Shown here: piece by piece, positions 52,532 to 59,957 of the stretch | How positions within the stretch are numbered: the first letter of the stretch is position 1 | Layout: every line of letters starts with the position of its first letter | Origin: Acetatifactor sp. | GTDB taxonomy: Bacteria; Bacillota; Clostridia; Lachnospirales; Lachnospiraceae | Assembly: GCA_024695935.1 (NCBI GenBank) | Contig: JAILHH010000023.1 | Span: 62,001-126,000 of the forward strand | DNA length: 64,000 nt | Direction of reading: 5' to 3' | Notes under the pieces: model-generated | The model's input: only the letters and a program-made list of their open reading frames with translations | Database searches by the model: none | What the model was told of the DNA's origin: nothing | Program-made: the position numbers and the translations under genes

Positions 52532-52816
52532 CTATAATGTCCCTGAACAAAAAAATGATAAAAAAGGAAGAGAAGGACTCACGTCCTCCTCTCTGCTGCC
52601 CCTAAGTATGTCATCTACCGATGTACCGAATAATCTGCTTAGGGCATACAGATTATCGACGGTAGGAAGGCTGTCACCTCTTTGCCACTTGTAAACAGCC
52701 TGATCTGATTCAAAACCCATAAAACGCGCAACTTCTTCCACCTTCAAGTGGTTCGTCTTTCGAAGCTCCTTTATTCTGGCTCCGGTTGCTTTTGCGTCCA
52801 AAACTGGATATTCCAT
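52532..52816 (-). CDS. XRE family DNA-binding regulator
   Basis: A 94-residue protein whose first 70 residues are a Cro/CI-type helix-turn-helix (IKELRKTNHLKVEEVARFMG, AVYKWQRGDSLPTVDNLYAL, LFGTSVDDILRG). The C-terminal 20 residues are hydrophobic (PSLPFLSFFCSGTL). AAAGGAGG precedes the ATG. Close to the receiver-domain gene and far from any other; target unknown. Confidence 0.8.
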   Translation of the reverse strand: MEYPVLDAKATGARIKELRKTNHLKVEEVARFMGFESDQAVYKWQRGDSLPTVDNLYALSRLFGTSVDDILRGSREEDVSPSLPFLSFFCSGTL

Positions 52817-52945
52817 ATAAATGCCTCCTTTGTGTAATGCAGTATGAACTTTTCACTAATTACAACATCCTCTTGCTAAAAGCAATCAGGCACCTCTGCC
52901 TTCCGGGGGATGTAAGGCTATATGATTGTAATATATCGTCACGCC

Positions 52946-52978
52946 AGCGCAAACGCTTACGTTTTGCGCTAGATTTTT
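52946..52978 (+). terminator. Terminator-like hairpin, orphan
   Basis: AGCGCAAACG-CTTA-CGTTTTGCGCT with one bulged base is followed by ATTTTT on the plus strand. No plus-strand gene is visible upstream, so it may end an unannotated small RNA or be an operator of the XRE gene. Between 52817 and 52945 I see nothing else. Confidence 0.4.
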
Positions 52979-53066
52979 AATCTACTACTAAACCTGTTTT
53001 TTGTAAAGTACTTTTTTAATCATTCTCCTGATGAATTCTTTAGGAAGATTTTCAGATTAAATGCAA

Positions 53067-53138
53067 TTTTTGATTGCATTTACTATGACAAAGATTTTTG
53101 TTGCATTTACTATGACTGTAAAATCGAGGCAGTCATAG
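53067..53138. repeat. Two direct repeats and an adjoining hairpin
   Basis: TTGCATTTACTATGAC occurs twice, with a TTTTTG lead (53067-53089 and 53095-53115). The second copy runs into a perfect 9-bp hairpin CTATGACTG-N11-CAGTCATAG (53110-53138). This borders the broken end of the intron relic and may mark the deletion junction. Confidence 0.5.
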
Positions 53139-53357
53139 ACCGCCGACCTCTCACAGCACCGTTACCCTCATGCATAACCTCGTATGAAATTTCTGTACGT
53201 CAGACCAGAGATTTGCCCGTGGGTTAGTATGTTCCCCACATCCAGCTTCCTTCAGATTCCGTCTCGCGGCGGACACCCTTGCTTTCGGCTATATCCTTCC
53301 CACTACCGGGCGGATTCGGGACTTTAACCCGTTAGAAACGTGCGTCGCTAGGCGCAC
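53139..53357 (-). mobile_element. 5' relic of a group IIC intron
   Basis: Read on the minus strand from 53357, the sequence starts GTGCGCC (group II boundary GTGYG) and continues with GTTAAAGTCCCGAA. Then come GCAAGGGTGTCCG, GACGGAATCTGAAGGAAGC and GGTCTGACGTACAGAAATT, then TTTCATACGAGG. These match domain I of group IIC introns such as the Oceanobacillus iheyensis intron, as far as I recall that sequence. The reverse transcriptase ORF and domains V-VI are missing. Its 5' end abuts the T-run of a terminator, the known insertion target of class C introns. Confidence 0.75.
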
Positions 53358-53359
53358 CA

Positions 53360-53402
53360 AAAAAAACTCCCGACCGTTTTCATTCAGGTCAGGAGTTTTT
53401 TT
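53360..53402 (-). terminator. Terminator of the carbohydrate-binding protein gene; intron target site
   Basis: AAAAAACTCC-GACC stem pairs with GGTC-GGAGTTTTTT, with T-runs on both strands. On the minus strand it ends the gene at 53539 and is followed directly by the group IIC intron relic. Between it and the stop codon lie repeated ACAGTRTAAAAAAA motifs. Confidence 0.8.
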
Positions 53403-53471
53403 ATACTGTTTTTTTACACTGTTTTTTTATGCTGTTTTATTTTTGATTTTAATATTTTATCTTTGTCAGTG

Positions 53472-53561
53472 TTACAAAACCTTCTTTACATCCACATATA
53501 AGCTGTAACCGTTTGTCACGATATTTGACGTACTTCCGTCAAAACCGCTGATATAGCTGTC
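53472..53561 (-). pseudogene. Out-of-frame C-terminal tail of the carbohydrate-binding protein
   Basis: Shifted by one base from the main frame, 29 codons read DSYISGFDGS...YSLYVDVKKVL and end in TAA at 53472-53474. The composition is that of an extracellular beta domain end. Removing one G of the GGG at the last CAGGGACAG would join it to the repeats as MMQ-DSYISGF. It is therefore the probable true C-terminus, displaced by a one-base frameshift, or a sequencing error. Confidence 0.65.
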
Positions 53562-55257
53562 CCTGCATCATTCCCATGTTTCCTTCTGCCATAGGGGGCT
53601 GTCCCTGCATCATTCCCATGTTTCCTTCTGTCATGGGGGGCTGTCCCTGCATCATTCCCATGTTTCCCTCTGCCATAGGGGGCTGTCCCTGCATCATTCC
53701 CATGTTTCCTTCTGCCATGGGGGGCTGTCCCTCCATCATTCCCGTGTTTCCTTCTGCCATAGGGGGCTGTCCCTCCATCATTCCCGTGTTTCCCTCTGCC
53801 ATGGGGGGCTGTCCCTCCATCATTCCGAATTCCCCGTTCATATCTGTTTCTGTCTGCGGCATTACTTCCTGGGTGACATTACTGTTTTCGGAGTTCATCT
53901 CCGGAGTCTCCATGCCAAATTCTCCCATTATACCACCCAAAGCTCCGTCACAGCTTGCACCGCATTTATTATCGAGGCATCCTTCTGCCACATAGCAACT
54001 TCCTACATAGTCAAGTCCTGCTTCTCCTGCACTTGTTCCGCTGTTTATAGTAGTATATCCGCCTGTTATATTAATATTTCCATTGGAATCCAGACCATCA
54101 CCTTTGCAATTAACAGTCCAGTTTCCTCCTGTGATATTTATTGCAAATTCCATTTCAGAAGAATATGTTCCATCACTGTTTGCTGCATTTACTCCATCAT
54201 CCGAAGCATTTATTGTTGCACTTCCGCCAAACAGATTCACAACTGTGCCCTCAATTCCCTCTGTACAGTTCAAAATATTTATTTCGGGTCCTGTTTTGCC
54301 TTCGGTGCCAAGGGTTATTATCCTGTCCGCATGAAGTGCATCATCCCCTGCCGTTATATTTATATTTCCACCGAGTATTGTCAGATCGTACCCTGCATTG
54401 ATAGCATCGTTAGCTGCATCGATATTTATGGTGAGAGAACCGTCTATCACAAATGAAGGATAATCGGCATCTCCAACCTTTATGCCATTTTTGCAGTCGG
54501 ACGCGTCAATATTAAGTGTTCCGGTTCCTGTCAAATATACATTTGATCCATCCTTTGCCTTGATAGCTGCCCCGTCAAAAGCGTCCGCAACTTCAGCATC
54601 TGCAGAATCCTCGTCTGCAGGATCCTCTGCGTCCGTCAGATTCACGGTGCCCTCTATTATAAGCTTTACTTCAGATGTTTTGTTAAGAGAAACCGTTGCT
54701 CCTGTGGTACTGGTCAGATCCAGGTCTCTGAGAATCAAAACAACATCTGTAGTTCCTTTTTTGACCGTTATATTACCGTCTGAGCATTCCCCTGTAACTA
54801 TATATGTACCTGCAGATGATATTTTGATATCGTTGTTGCTCTCACTCATTACATATGTTGTTGCATTGTCATAATCAGCCGTTAGAGCTGCTGCTGTATT
54901 CTCAACGGTAGTTGTAACTATTTCAGTTGGTTCATCTGCGTAAGTCACATTTCCCATACCGTTTTGCATTACCTGTCCCGGCATTCCCAATCCTGCAGTA
55001 TTTTGCATAGCAGAACCCGACATATTCTGATTTGTCTGTGCTGTGCCAAATCCCATGCCCATCTGTAAATTTCCTGATCCCCCAAACATATTTCCGGAGT
55101 TTTCTCCCTGTGAGGGGTTAATCTGTTGCATAAAATTTTTAAGCTCAAATGGGTTTACTTCCCTTGCATATGCTGTGAGAGATCCTGCTCCCACTAATGT
55201 GGCAAGTGCAATTCCTGCAGATACTGCTGTGGCTTTTCTCAAAATATTTTTTCGCAT
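53539..55257 (-). CDS. Secreted carbohydrate-binding beta-helix protein (Cthe_2159-like), repeats at C-terminus
   Basis: A 572-residue exported protein. A signal peptide (1-31, ending LTAYA) is followed by a Met/Gln/Gly/Asn-rich segment, then a parallel-beta-helix-like domain (about 110-400) with INITAGDDALHADR, SDDGVNAANSDG, GDGLDSNGNINITGG and INSGTSAGEAGLDYVG. This pattern is that of the Cthe_2159 family, whose founder binds polygalacturonate. A Cys-rich patch (CLDNKCGASCDG) and six and a half copies of a 14-residue repeat (MMQGQPPMAEGNMG) end the protein, closing with QLYQRF, which looks frameshifted. It carries a SigI-like promoter and lies downstream of sigI-rsgI, suggesting a role at plant cell-wall surfaces. 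Confidence 0.85.
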   Translation of the reverse strand: MRKNILRKATAVSAGIALATLVGAGSLTAYAREVNPFELKNFMQQINPSQGENSGNMFGGSGNLQMGMGFGTAQTNQNMSGSAMQNTAGLGMPGQVMQNGMGNVTYADEPTEIVTTTVENTAAALTADYDNATTYVMSESNNDIKISSAGTYIVTGECSDGNITVKKGTTDVVLILRDLDLTSTTGATVSLNKTSEVKLIIEGTVNLTDAEDPADEDSADAEVADAFDGAAIKAKDGSNVYLTGTGTLNIDASDCKNGIKVGDADYPSFVIDGSLTINIDAANDAINAGYDLTILGGNINITAGDDALHADRIITLGTEGKTGPEINILNCTEGIEGTVVNLFGGSATINASDDGVNAANSDGTYSSEMEFAINITGGNWTVNCKGDGLDSNGNINITGGYTTINSGTSAGEAGLDYVGSCYVAEGCLDNKCGASCDGALGGIMGEFGMETPEMNSENSNVTQEVMPQTETDMNGEFGMMEGQPPMAEGNTGMMEGQPPMAEGNTGMMEGQPPMAEGNMGMMQGQPPMAEGNMGMMQGQPPMTEGNMGMMQGQPPMAEGNMGMMQGQLYQRF

Positions 55258-55327
55258 AAAATTGTCCTCCTAATATTTAACATATTTGAAAGTTCATTGG
55301 ATCCAACCTTTTTGGTTCTATGTTAAA

Positions 55328-55359
55328 ATATTCGGAGGACATTTTTTAAAAAATGGGGT
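55328..55359 (-). promoter_or_regulatory. SigI-like promoter of the carbohydrate-binding protein gene
   Basis: Minus strand: ACCCC (55355-55359), 20 bases, CGAATAT (55328-55334). The same two boxes with the same 20-base gap occur upstream of sigI. SigI promoters are known for C-rich -35 and CGAA-type -10 elements. Confidence 0.7.
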
Positions 55360-55374
55360 ATCCCAAAAATTTTT

Positions 55375-56481
55375 TTATTTTGGAGGCATCTCTCCATTTG
55401 GATTTTGCCCCGGATTATTTGAGTCCGGTGCTTCACCTGAAACAGGTTCCCGGGTTACCTCTGGCATAAGAGATTCCTTTGAAGGCTCCGCCTGTTTACC
55501 TTCCAACGTCACCGTTTTGTTTTCAAGCGCTGCAGATTCCATTTCCTGCTCCGGGGATTTGTTTTCCGGTGCTGCAGGGTTACTTCCCTGCTCTTGAGAT
55601 TTACTTTCCGGTGCTGCAGGGTTACTTCCCTGCTCTTGAGATTTGCTTTCCGGCGCTGCAGGGTTACTTCCCTGCTCTTGAGATTTGCTCTCAGGCGCTG
55701 CAGGGTTACTTCCCTGCTCTTGAGATTTGCTCTCAGGCGCTACAGATTCCATTTCCTGTTCTGCAGGCTCACTTTCCGGCGCAGTGCTGTTACCTTTAGA
55801 TTCATTTTCCATATTTGCACAAGAGTCTTCTTCAATTTTGATATCGCTTGTTTGTTCCTCGATGGTATTTACCATATCATACTTGTATTGTCCGGTACTC
55901 ACATTGTTCTCTCTGGCCTTGGCCCTGTCGTCCAAAGTGCTTTTAAACATTTCCGGCTCCTTTAAACCCTCGTAACTTTTTTTTACTCTCTCCGATATCC
56001 TTTCAATTTTCTTTTCATTGTCAGAGGCGATATCTATAATCACTGTCTCATCATTATTTTCATATTCGTCGAGATTCATGATCTCTCTGGTTTTTTTAAT
56101 AGCTTCCTCAACACTGTCAAAACGTATGCCCTGTTCATACAATTCTTCAACCAAAGCTTTGGAGTCATCATCCAGAGCCTCAACCGAAATCACCCTGCCC
56201 ATATTGTTGAGGGCCAGTTCTATCGAGGAATCCGCATCCACTGTAATATATGAAGATGCATATGCTGTCTGAGAATAAGTTCCTCCAAACAAAACAAACA
56301 CCGCAGCCGCAGCCGCAGCTATGCGGTAGGCAGGCTTAAAAGAAGCAACCGACTTTTTTTTGTATTTGTCAGTGTCGATAGTCTCTCCCAGGGTCAGCTC
56401 TGCTTTGATATTCTCAAACACTCCATCTTCTCTGAGCACTGACGATATGGAATTTTTCACCTCTACCACAACAGCTTTCAT
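55375..56481 (-). CDS. rsgI: RsgI-type anti-sigma factor
   Basis: A 368-residue membrane protein. The cytoplasmic N-terminal domain (1-45; AVVVEVKNSISSVLREDGVFENI) is the RsgI domain that binds SigI. One membrane helix follows (about 52-68), then the RsgI periplasmic segment SYITVDADSSIELALNNMGRVISVEALDDDSKALVEE. The outer C-terminal part is low-complexity with four exact copies of SKSQEQGSNPAAPE and variants, in place of the carbohydrate-binding modules found on Clostridium thermocellum RsgI proteins. It lies 71 bases behind sigI. It would hold SigI until an outside signal, presumably a polysaccharide, is sensed. Confidence 0.9.
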   Translation of the reverse strand: MKAVVVEVKNSISSVLREDGVFENIKAELTLGETIDTDKYKKKSVASFKPAYRIAAAAAAVFVLFGGTYSQTAYASSYITVDADSSIELALNNMGRVISVEALDDDSKALVEELYEQGIRFDSVEEAIKKTREIMNLDEYENNDETVIIDIASDNEKKIERISERVKKSYEGLKEPEMFKSTLDDRAKARENNVSTGQYKYDMVNTIEEQTSDIKIEEDSCANMENESKGNSTAPESEPAEQEMESVAPESKSQEQGSNPAAPESKSQEQGSNPAAPESKSQEQGSNPAAPESKSQEQGSNPAAPENKSPEQEMESAALENKTVTLEGKQAEPSKESLMPEVTREPVSGEAPDSNNPGQNPNGEMPPK

Positions 56482-56552
56482 ACATTTTTCCTCTTATATC
56501 AATCACTTATCAATCACTGACACAGACAAATGTAATTCACATCTGTCAATGT

Positions 56553-57317
56553 CTAACCACTGTCAACCTTCAAATACTCCTTGATAAATCTCAGATACTC
56601 AGAGATAAGCGGATACTCTCCTGTGAGTATCTCCGCCGCTGCAATTATATACTTTCGGTGTCTTTCCAGTATCTTTCCCTTGACTCCGGTGATTTTTTTC
56701 AGATCATTTACAGGCAACGTGTGGCTGTTTCGCATTTTTGCGAACAGCTCCTTGTTTTTAAATAGTTCTGCCACCACGATCCCGCATGCCTTTTTTGTCT
56801 TTTCTGCATGGGGCGAGCAGTCAGCCAGTTCCGTAAATTCTATTCCGTACTCCTCCAGCACTTTACTTATGGCATTTATTTCATCCACGGTGGCATTTGT
56901 ACCGGGGGAATTACCCCTTCTGCTGCTCTCATCCATGGAATCCGCAGATGTCTTTTTTATAATCTCCATATGTATGGATGTGAGATTATCTTCATCCGGC
57001 AGTTCTGCGTCAATAGCTCCCGGTTCCACACTGATTTCCCGCAAATACTTGCCATTTGTCCTAATATAATCTATGAGGCGTCTCTTTATAATAAGCGCAG
57101 CAAAGGATGAAAAAGCTCCCTTGGATTCGTCATAATCATTGATTGCCTCATAGAAAGCCATGAGTGCAACAGAATACTCATCATCCCTTTCACTGACATA
57201 GCGATTCAGGGTTTTGTACGAAGATGACACTATGAAATTTTTGTTGTCTCCGATAAAACGATTGAGCCTTTCCTCGTCCGTTCTGGCCTCTATCGCTCTT
57301 TTGCCGAATTCATCCAT
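56553..57317 (-). CDS. sigI: RNA polymerase sigma factor SigI
   Basis: A 254-residue sigma-70 family factor. Region 2 is visible as ERDDEYSVALMAFYEAINDYDESKGAFSSFAALIIKRRLIDYIR, with the spacing of SigI; the C-terminal domain (about 160-254; LADCSPHAEKTKKAC, HTLPVNDLKKITGVKGKILERHRKYI) is the SigI-type DNA-binding part rather than a normal region 4. The downstream gene is its RsgI anti-sigma. A SigI-like promoter at 57338-57369 suggests positive autoregulation. In Bacillus SigI is heat responsive; in cellulolytic Clostridia it controls polysaccharide-degradation genes. Confidence 0.93.
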   Translation of the reverse strand: MDEFGKRAIEARTDEERLNRFIGDNKNFIVSSSYKTLNRYVSERDDEYSVALMAFYEAINDYDESKGAFSSFAALIIKRRLIDYIRTNGKYLREISVEPGAIDAELPDEDNLTSIHMEIIKKTSADSMDESSRRGNSPGTNATVDEINAISKVLEEYGIEFTELADCSPHAEKTKKACGIVVAELFKNKELFAKMRNSHTLPVNDLKKITGVKGKILERHRKYIIAAAEILTGEYPLISEYLRFIKEYLKVDSG

Positions 57318-57337
57318 GTATTTATTCGCCTACTATT

Positions 57338-57369
57338 ATATTCGTTTTTGGTTCAAATATTTTTGGGGT
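57338..57369 (-). promoter_or_regulatory. SigI-like autoregulatory promoter of sigI-rsgI
   Basis: Minus strand: ACCCC (57365-57369), 20 bases, CGAATAT (57338-57344), followed by a short leader with AGGCG before the sigI ATG. Identical in boxes and spacing to 55328-55359. Confidence 0.72.
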
Positions 57370-57392
57370 GCAAATGACATATTTTCTGATCT

Positions 57393-58820
57393 TCACAGCA
57401 CTTTCAACAACTCTATCAGATTCTCTGTAAATTTCATACCATGGGAAGCCTTAACCAAAACGGTCGCGCTGTTTGGAATGATATTCTCACGATTCTCCTT
57501 TATATCATCCACAAGTTTTCCCACTTCTTCATAGTATCTTACATCCATGGCAGGATTTATCTTTTTGGCACCATTATACATATTGATGCTGTTTTTTCCG
57601 ACACAGATAAGTCTGTCAATACCTGTTGATGCCGCATATTCCCCGACTTTCCTGTGAAGGCTGTCACTGTTTTCGCCAAGTTCAAACATATCACCAAGAA
57701 TTGCTGCCTTATATGTATCAGCCATCATGAGCAGGTCAAGGGACGATTCCATTGATGCCGGATTGGCATTATAGCAGTCGTCTATGAGCACATAGCCCGG
57801 GCATTTGATGATATTGTTTCTGCCGGGGAGAGCCCTGACAGAACTGATACCATTAAGTATCTCGTCATCACTAAGTCCAAGTACTCTTCCCACAAGAGCT
57901 GCTGCCGTGGCATTTATCACCATATGTATTCCCGGCATTGGAATATTGGCTTTTAATCTGTCTTTTCCGATACAAATCTCTGCTTCTGACCCGAAAAGTT
58001 TTCTGTTGATAACATTCTCAGCCCAGGCCGTCTTTTTCTCCCCTTTTTCAAGTCCGAAAAATATGGGTTCTCTTCCCCCGGGAGTGCGGTTTTTGTCAAC
58101 TGTTATGAGTTTATCGTCATCACCGTTTAAGATAACGGTTCCGGTTTCCCGCATATTGTCAAAGATCTCTGTCTTTGCCCTCAGTACTCCGTCTCTGTCC
58201 CCAAGGTTTTCAAGATGGCAGTTTCCGATATTTGTGATAACGGCGATATCAGGTTTTACCATATCCGATAATCTGTGCATCTCCTCAAAATCAGAGATAC
58301 CCATTTCCACGACGGCAACCTCTGTATCCTCAGTGATCCTCATAAGAGTAAGGGGAACACCGATCTCATTATTGAAATTTCCTTCTGTCTTTAAAACATT
58401 ATATTTTGCGGAGAGAACACCTGCTATAAACTCCTTTGTGGAAGTCTTTCCCACACTGCCGGTTATACCTACTACGGGAATATTCAAGGTCTCTCTGTAG
58501 CACTTTGCGATCTCTTTAAGGGAAATAAATGCATCCTTTACCAGGATGAAATTACCCCACAAACTTTTGTCAACTCCGTAAAGTTTTTCAACTTCCTCAG
58601 GAGTCTTTTCCGTGATCACAAGGGCTGCACCTTTTTCAAAAACCTGACCTATAAACTTGTGCGCATCGACTTTTTCGCCCACGGTTGCCAAAAAGACACT
58701 GTCTTTTTTTACAAGTCTTGAATCGATCACAGCGCCACTTATGCGGTTTTCAAGGCACTCCTGCAAAATATGTGCATCGCCTTTTACGGCTTCTTTTACA
58801 TCTTTTAAAGTAAATCTCAT
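57393..58820 (-). CDS. murF: UDP-MurNAc-tripeptide-D-Ala-D-Ala ligase
   Basis: A 475-residue Mur ligase that adds D-Ala-D-Ala to the muropeptide precursor in the cytoplasm. N-terminal MurF domain (ISGAVIDSRLVKKDSVFLA), ATP loop GITGSVGKTSTKEF, then EGNFNNEIGVPLTLMRI, EMGISDFEEM, NIGNCHLENLG, and the C-terminal DDCYNANPASMESSL are all family signatures. It directly follows ddl, whose product it uses. Confidence 0.96.
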   Translation of the reverse strand: MRFTLKDVKEAVKGDAHILQECLENRISGAVIDSRLVKKDSVFLATVGEKVDAHKFIGQVFEKGAALVITEKTPEEVEKLYGVDKSLWGNFILVKDAFISLKEIAKCYRETLNIPVVGITGSVGKTSTKEFIAGVLSAKYNVLKTEGNFNNEIGVPLTLMRITEDTEVAVVEMGISDFEEMHRLSDMVKPDIAVITNIGNCHLENLGDRDGVLRAKTEIFDNMRETGTVILNGDDDKLITVDKNRTPGGREPIFFGLEKGEKKTAWAENVINRKLFGSEAEICIGKDRLKANIPMPGIHMVINATAAALVGRVLGLSDDEILNGISSVRALPGRNNIIKCPGYVLIDDCYNANPASMESSLDLLMMADTYKAAILGDMFELGENSDSLHRKVGEYAASTGIDRLICVGKNSINMYNGAKKINPAMDVRYYEEVGKLVDDIKENRENIIPNSATVLVKASHGMKFTENLIELLKVL

Positions 58821-58855
58821 TTTATGTCAAACTCCGTTTTTTACCGGTAAATTCT

Positions 58856-59878
58856 TTATCTAAAAGCAAATTTCAGGATCTTTTCGCAAAGTTCCTCAAA
58901 TGATACACCCACTGCAGCTGCCTCCTGAGGAAGAAGTGATGTGGGGGTCATGCCGGGAAGAGTGTTTGCCTCGAGGCAGAATATCTCTCCGTCATGATTC
59001 ATCATAAAGTCCATGCGGGCATAGTTTTTAAGTCTGAGAGCAGCAAAAACTCTCTCTGCGATCTCCTGCATTTCCTTTGTCTTATCATCGGGAATGTCCG
59101 CAGGACAGGTCTCCACCGTGCTTCCCTCCTGATATTTATTCTTGTAATCATAGAATCCCTGCTTGGGAGCTATCTCGATAACGGGAAGAGCCTTTCCGTC
59201 CATTACACCTACGGAGAACTCACGTCCCTCAATATACTGCTCAATTACAGCTTCCGGATCGTATTTGAATGCCTCGGCCTTTGCAAGTTCATACTCATGC
59301 TCGTTTCTGGCTATTGTAACGCCGACGCTGGAACCGCCGCAGGCTGCCTTGACGATGCAGGGGAAAGGAACTTTTCTCTCTTCCTTCTCGCCTTTTTTAA
59401 GTCTGATGCCTGCAGGAGTGGGAATATTGTTGGCATAGAAAATATCCTTTGTGATACCCTTGTCCATTGACATTGCCGCGCTGACAAAGTCCGTTCCTGT
59501 ATAAGGGATACCCATAAGTTCAAATGTGGCCTGAATCTTTCCATCCTCACCGTTCTGACCGTGAAGAGCCATGAATACGGCATCTGCCTCCTGGCAGAGT
59601 TTTATGACATTGGGGCCGAAAAATCCCTTGGTGCCTGCTTTTCTCATGGCCTTTATCTGATCAAGGTTGGGATTTTTCTCGGAAATCTTTGCAATACTTC
59701 CCGCCCAGTCCGTGTCTTTTTCAAATATATCATCAGTGTCGCCCTCATATCCCAGATATACATCCAGAATGATGGCCTTATGACCGTTCTTTTTTAATGC
59801 ATTGTAAATCATTTTTCCGGAGATAAGAGATACATCTCTCTCCGTGCTGGTTCCTCCAGCCAAAACCACTACTTTCAT
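58856..59878 (-). CDS. ddl: D-alanine-D-alanine ligase
   Basis: A 340-residue ATP-grasp ligase making D-Ala-D-Ala. The N-terminus VVLAGGTSTERDVSLISG, ALHGQNGEDGKIQ, KAACGGSSVGVTIA, EQYIEGREFSVGVMDG and EANTLPGMTPTSLLPQEAAAVG are standard. Divergence in the second motif (GQNGEDG) is within the family. Operon with murF, 35 bases downstream. Confidence 0.95.
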   Translation of the reverse strand: MKVVVLAGGTSTERDVSLISGKMIYNALKKNGHKAIILDVYLGYEGDTDDIFEKDTDWAGSIAKISEKNPNLDQIKAMRKAGTKGFFGPNVIKLCQEADAVFMALHGQNGEDGKIQATFELMGIPYTGTDFVSAAMSMDKGITKDIFYANNIPTPAGIRLKKGEKEERKVPFPCIVKAACGGSSVGVTIARNEHEYELAKAEAFKYDPEAVIEQYIEGREFSVGVMDGKALPVIEIAPKQGFYDYKNKYQEGSTVETCPADIPDDKTKEMQEIAERVFAALRLKNYARMDFMMNHDGEIFCLEANTLPGMTPTSLLPQEAAAVGVSFEELCEKILKFAFR

Positions 59879-59957
59879 TTTGTTTCTCCAATCCTGTATT
59901 GATTCATATATTTATTCAAATATCGGTATTTTCCATTTAGGCGAAAAATATCGTTTT

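Noticed and set aside
53576..53995. Plus-strand repeat protein rich in Pro/Cys/Ile
   Set aside because: Antisense of the 14-residue repeats of the secreted carbohydrate-binding protein; no ribosome site.
55479..55965. Plus-strand repeat ORFs opposite rsgI
   Set aside because: Shadow of the RsgI repeat tail; two overlapping frames are open only because the repeat unit is 42 bp.
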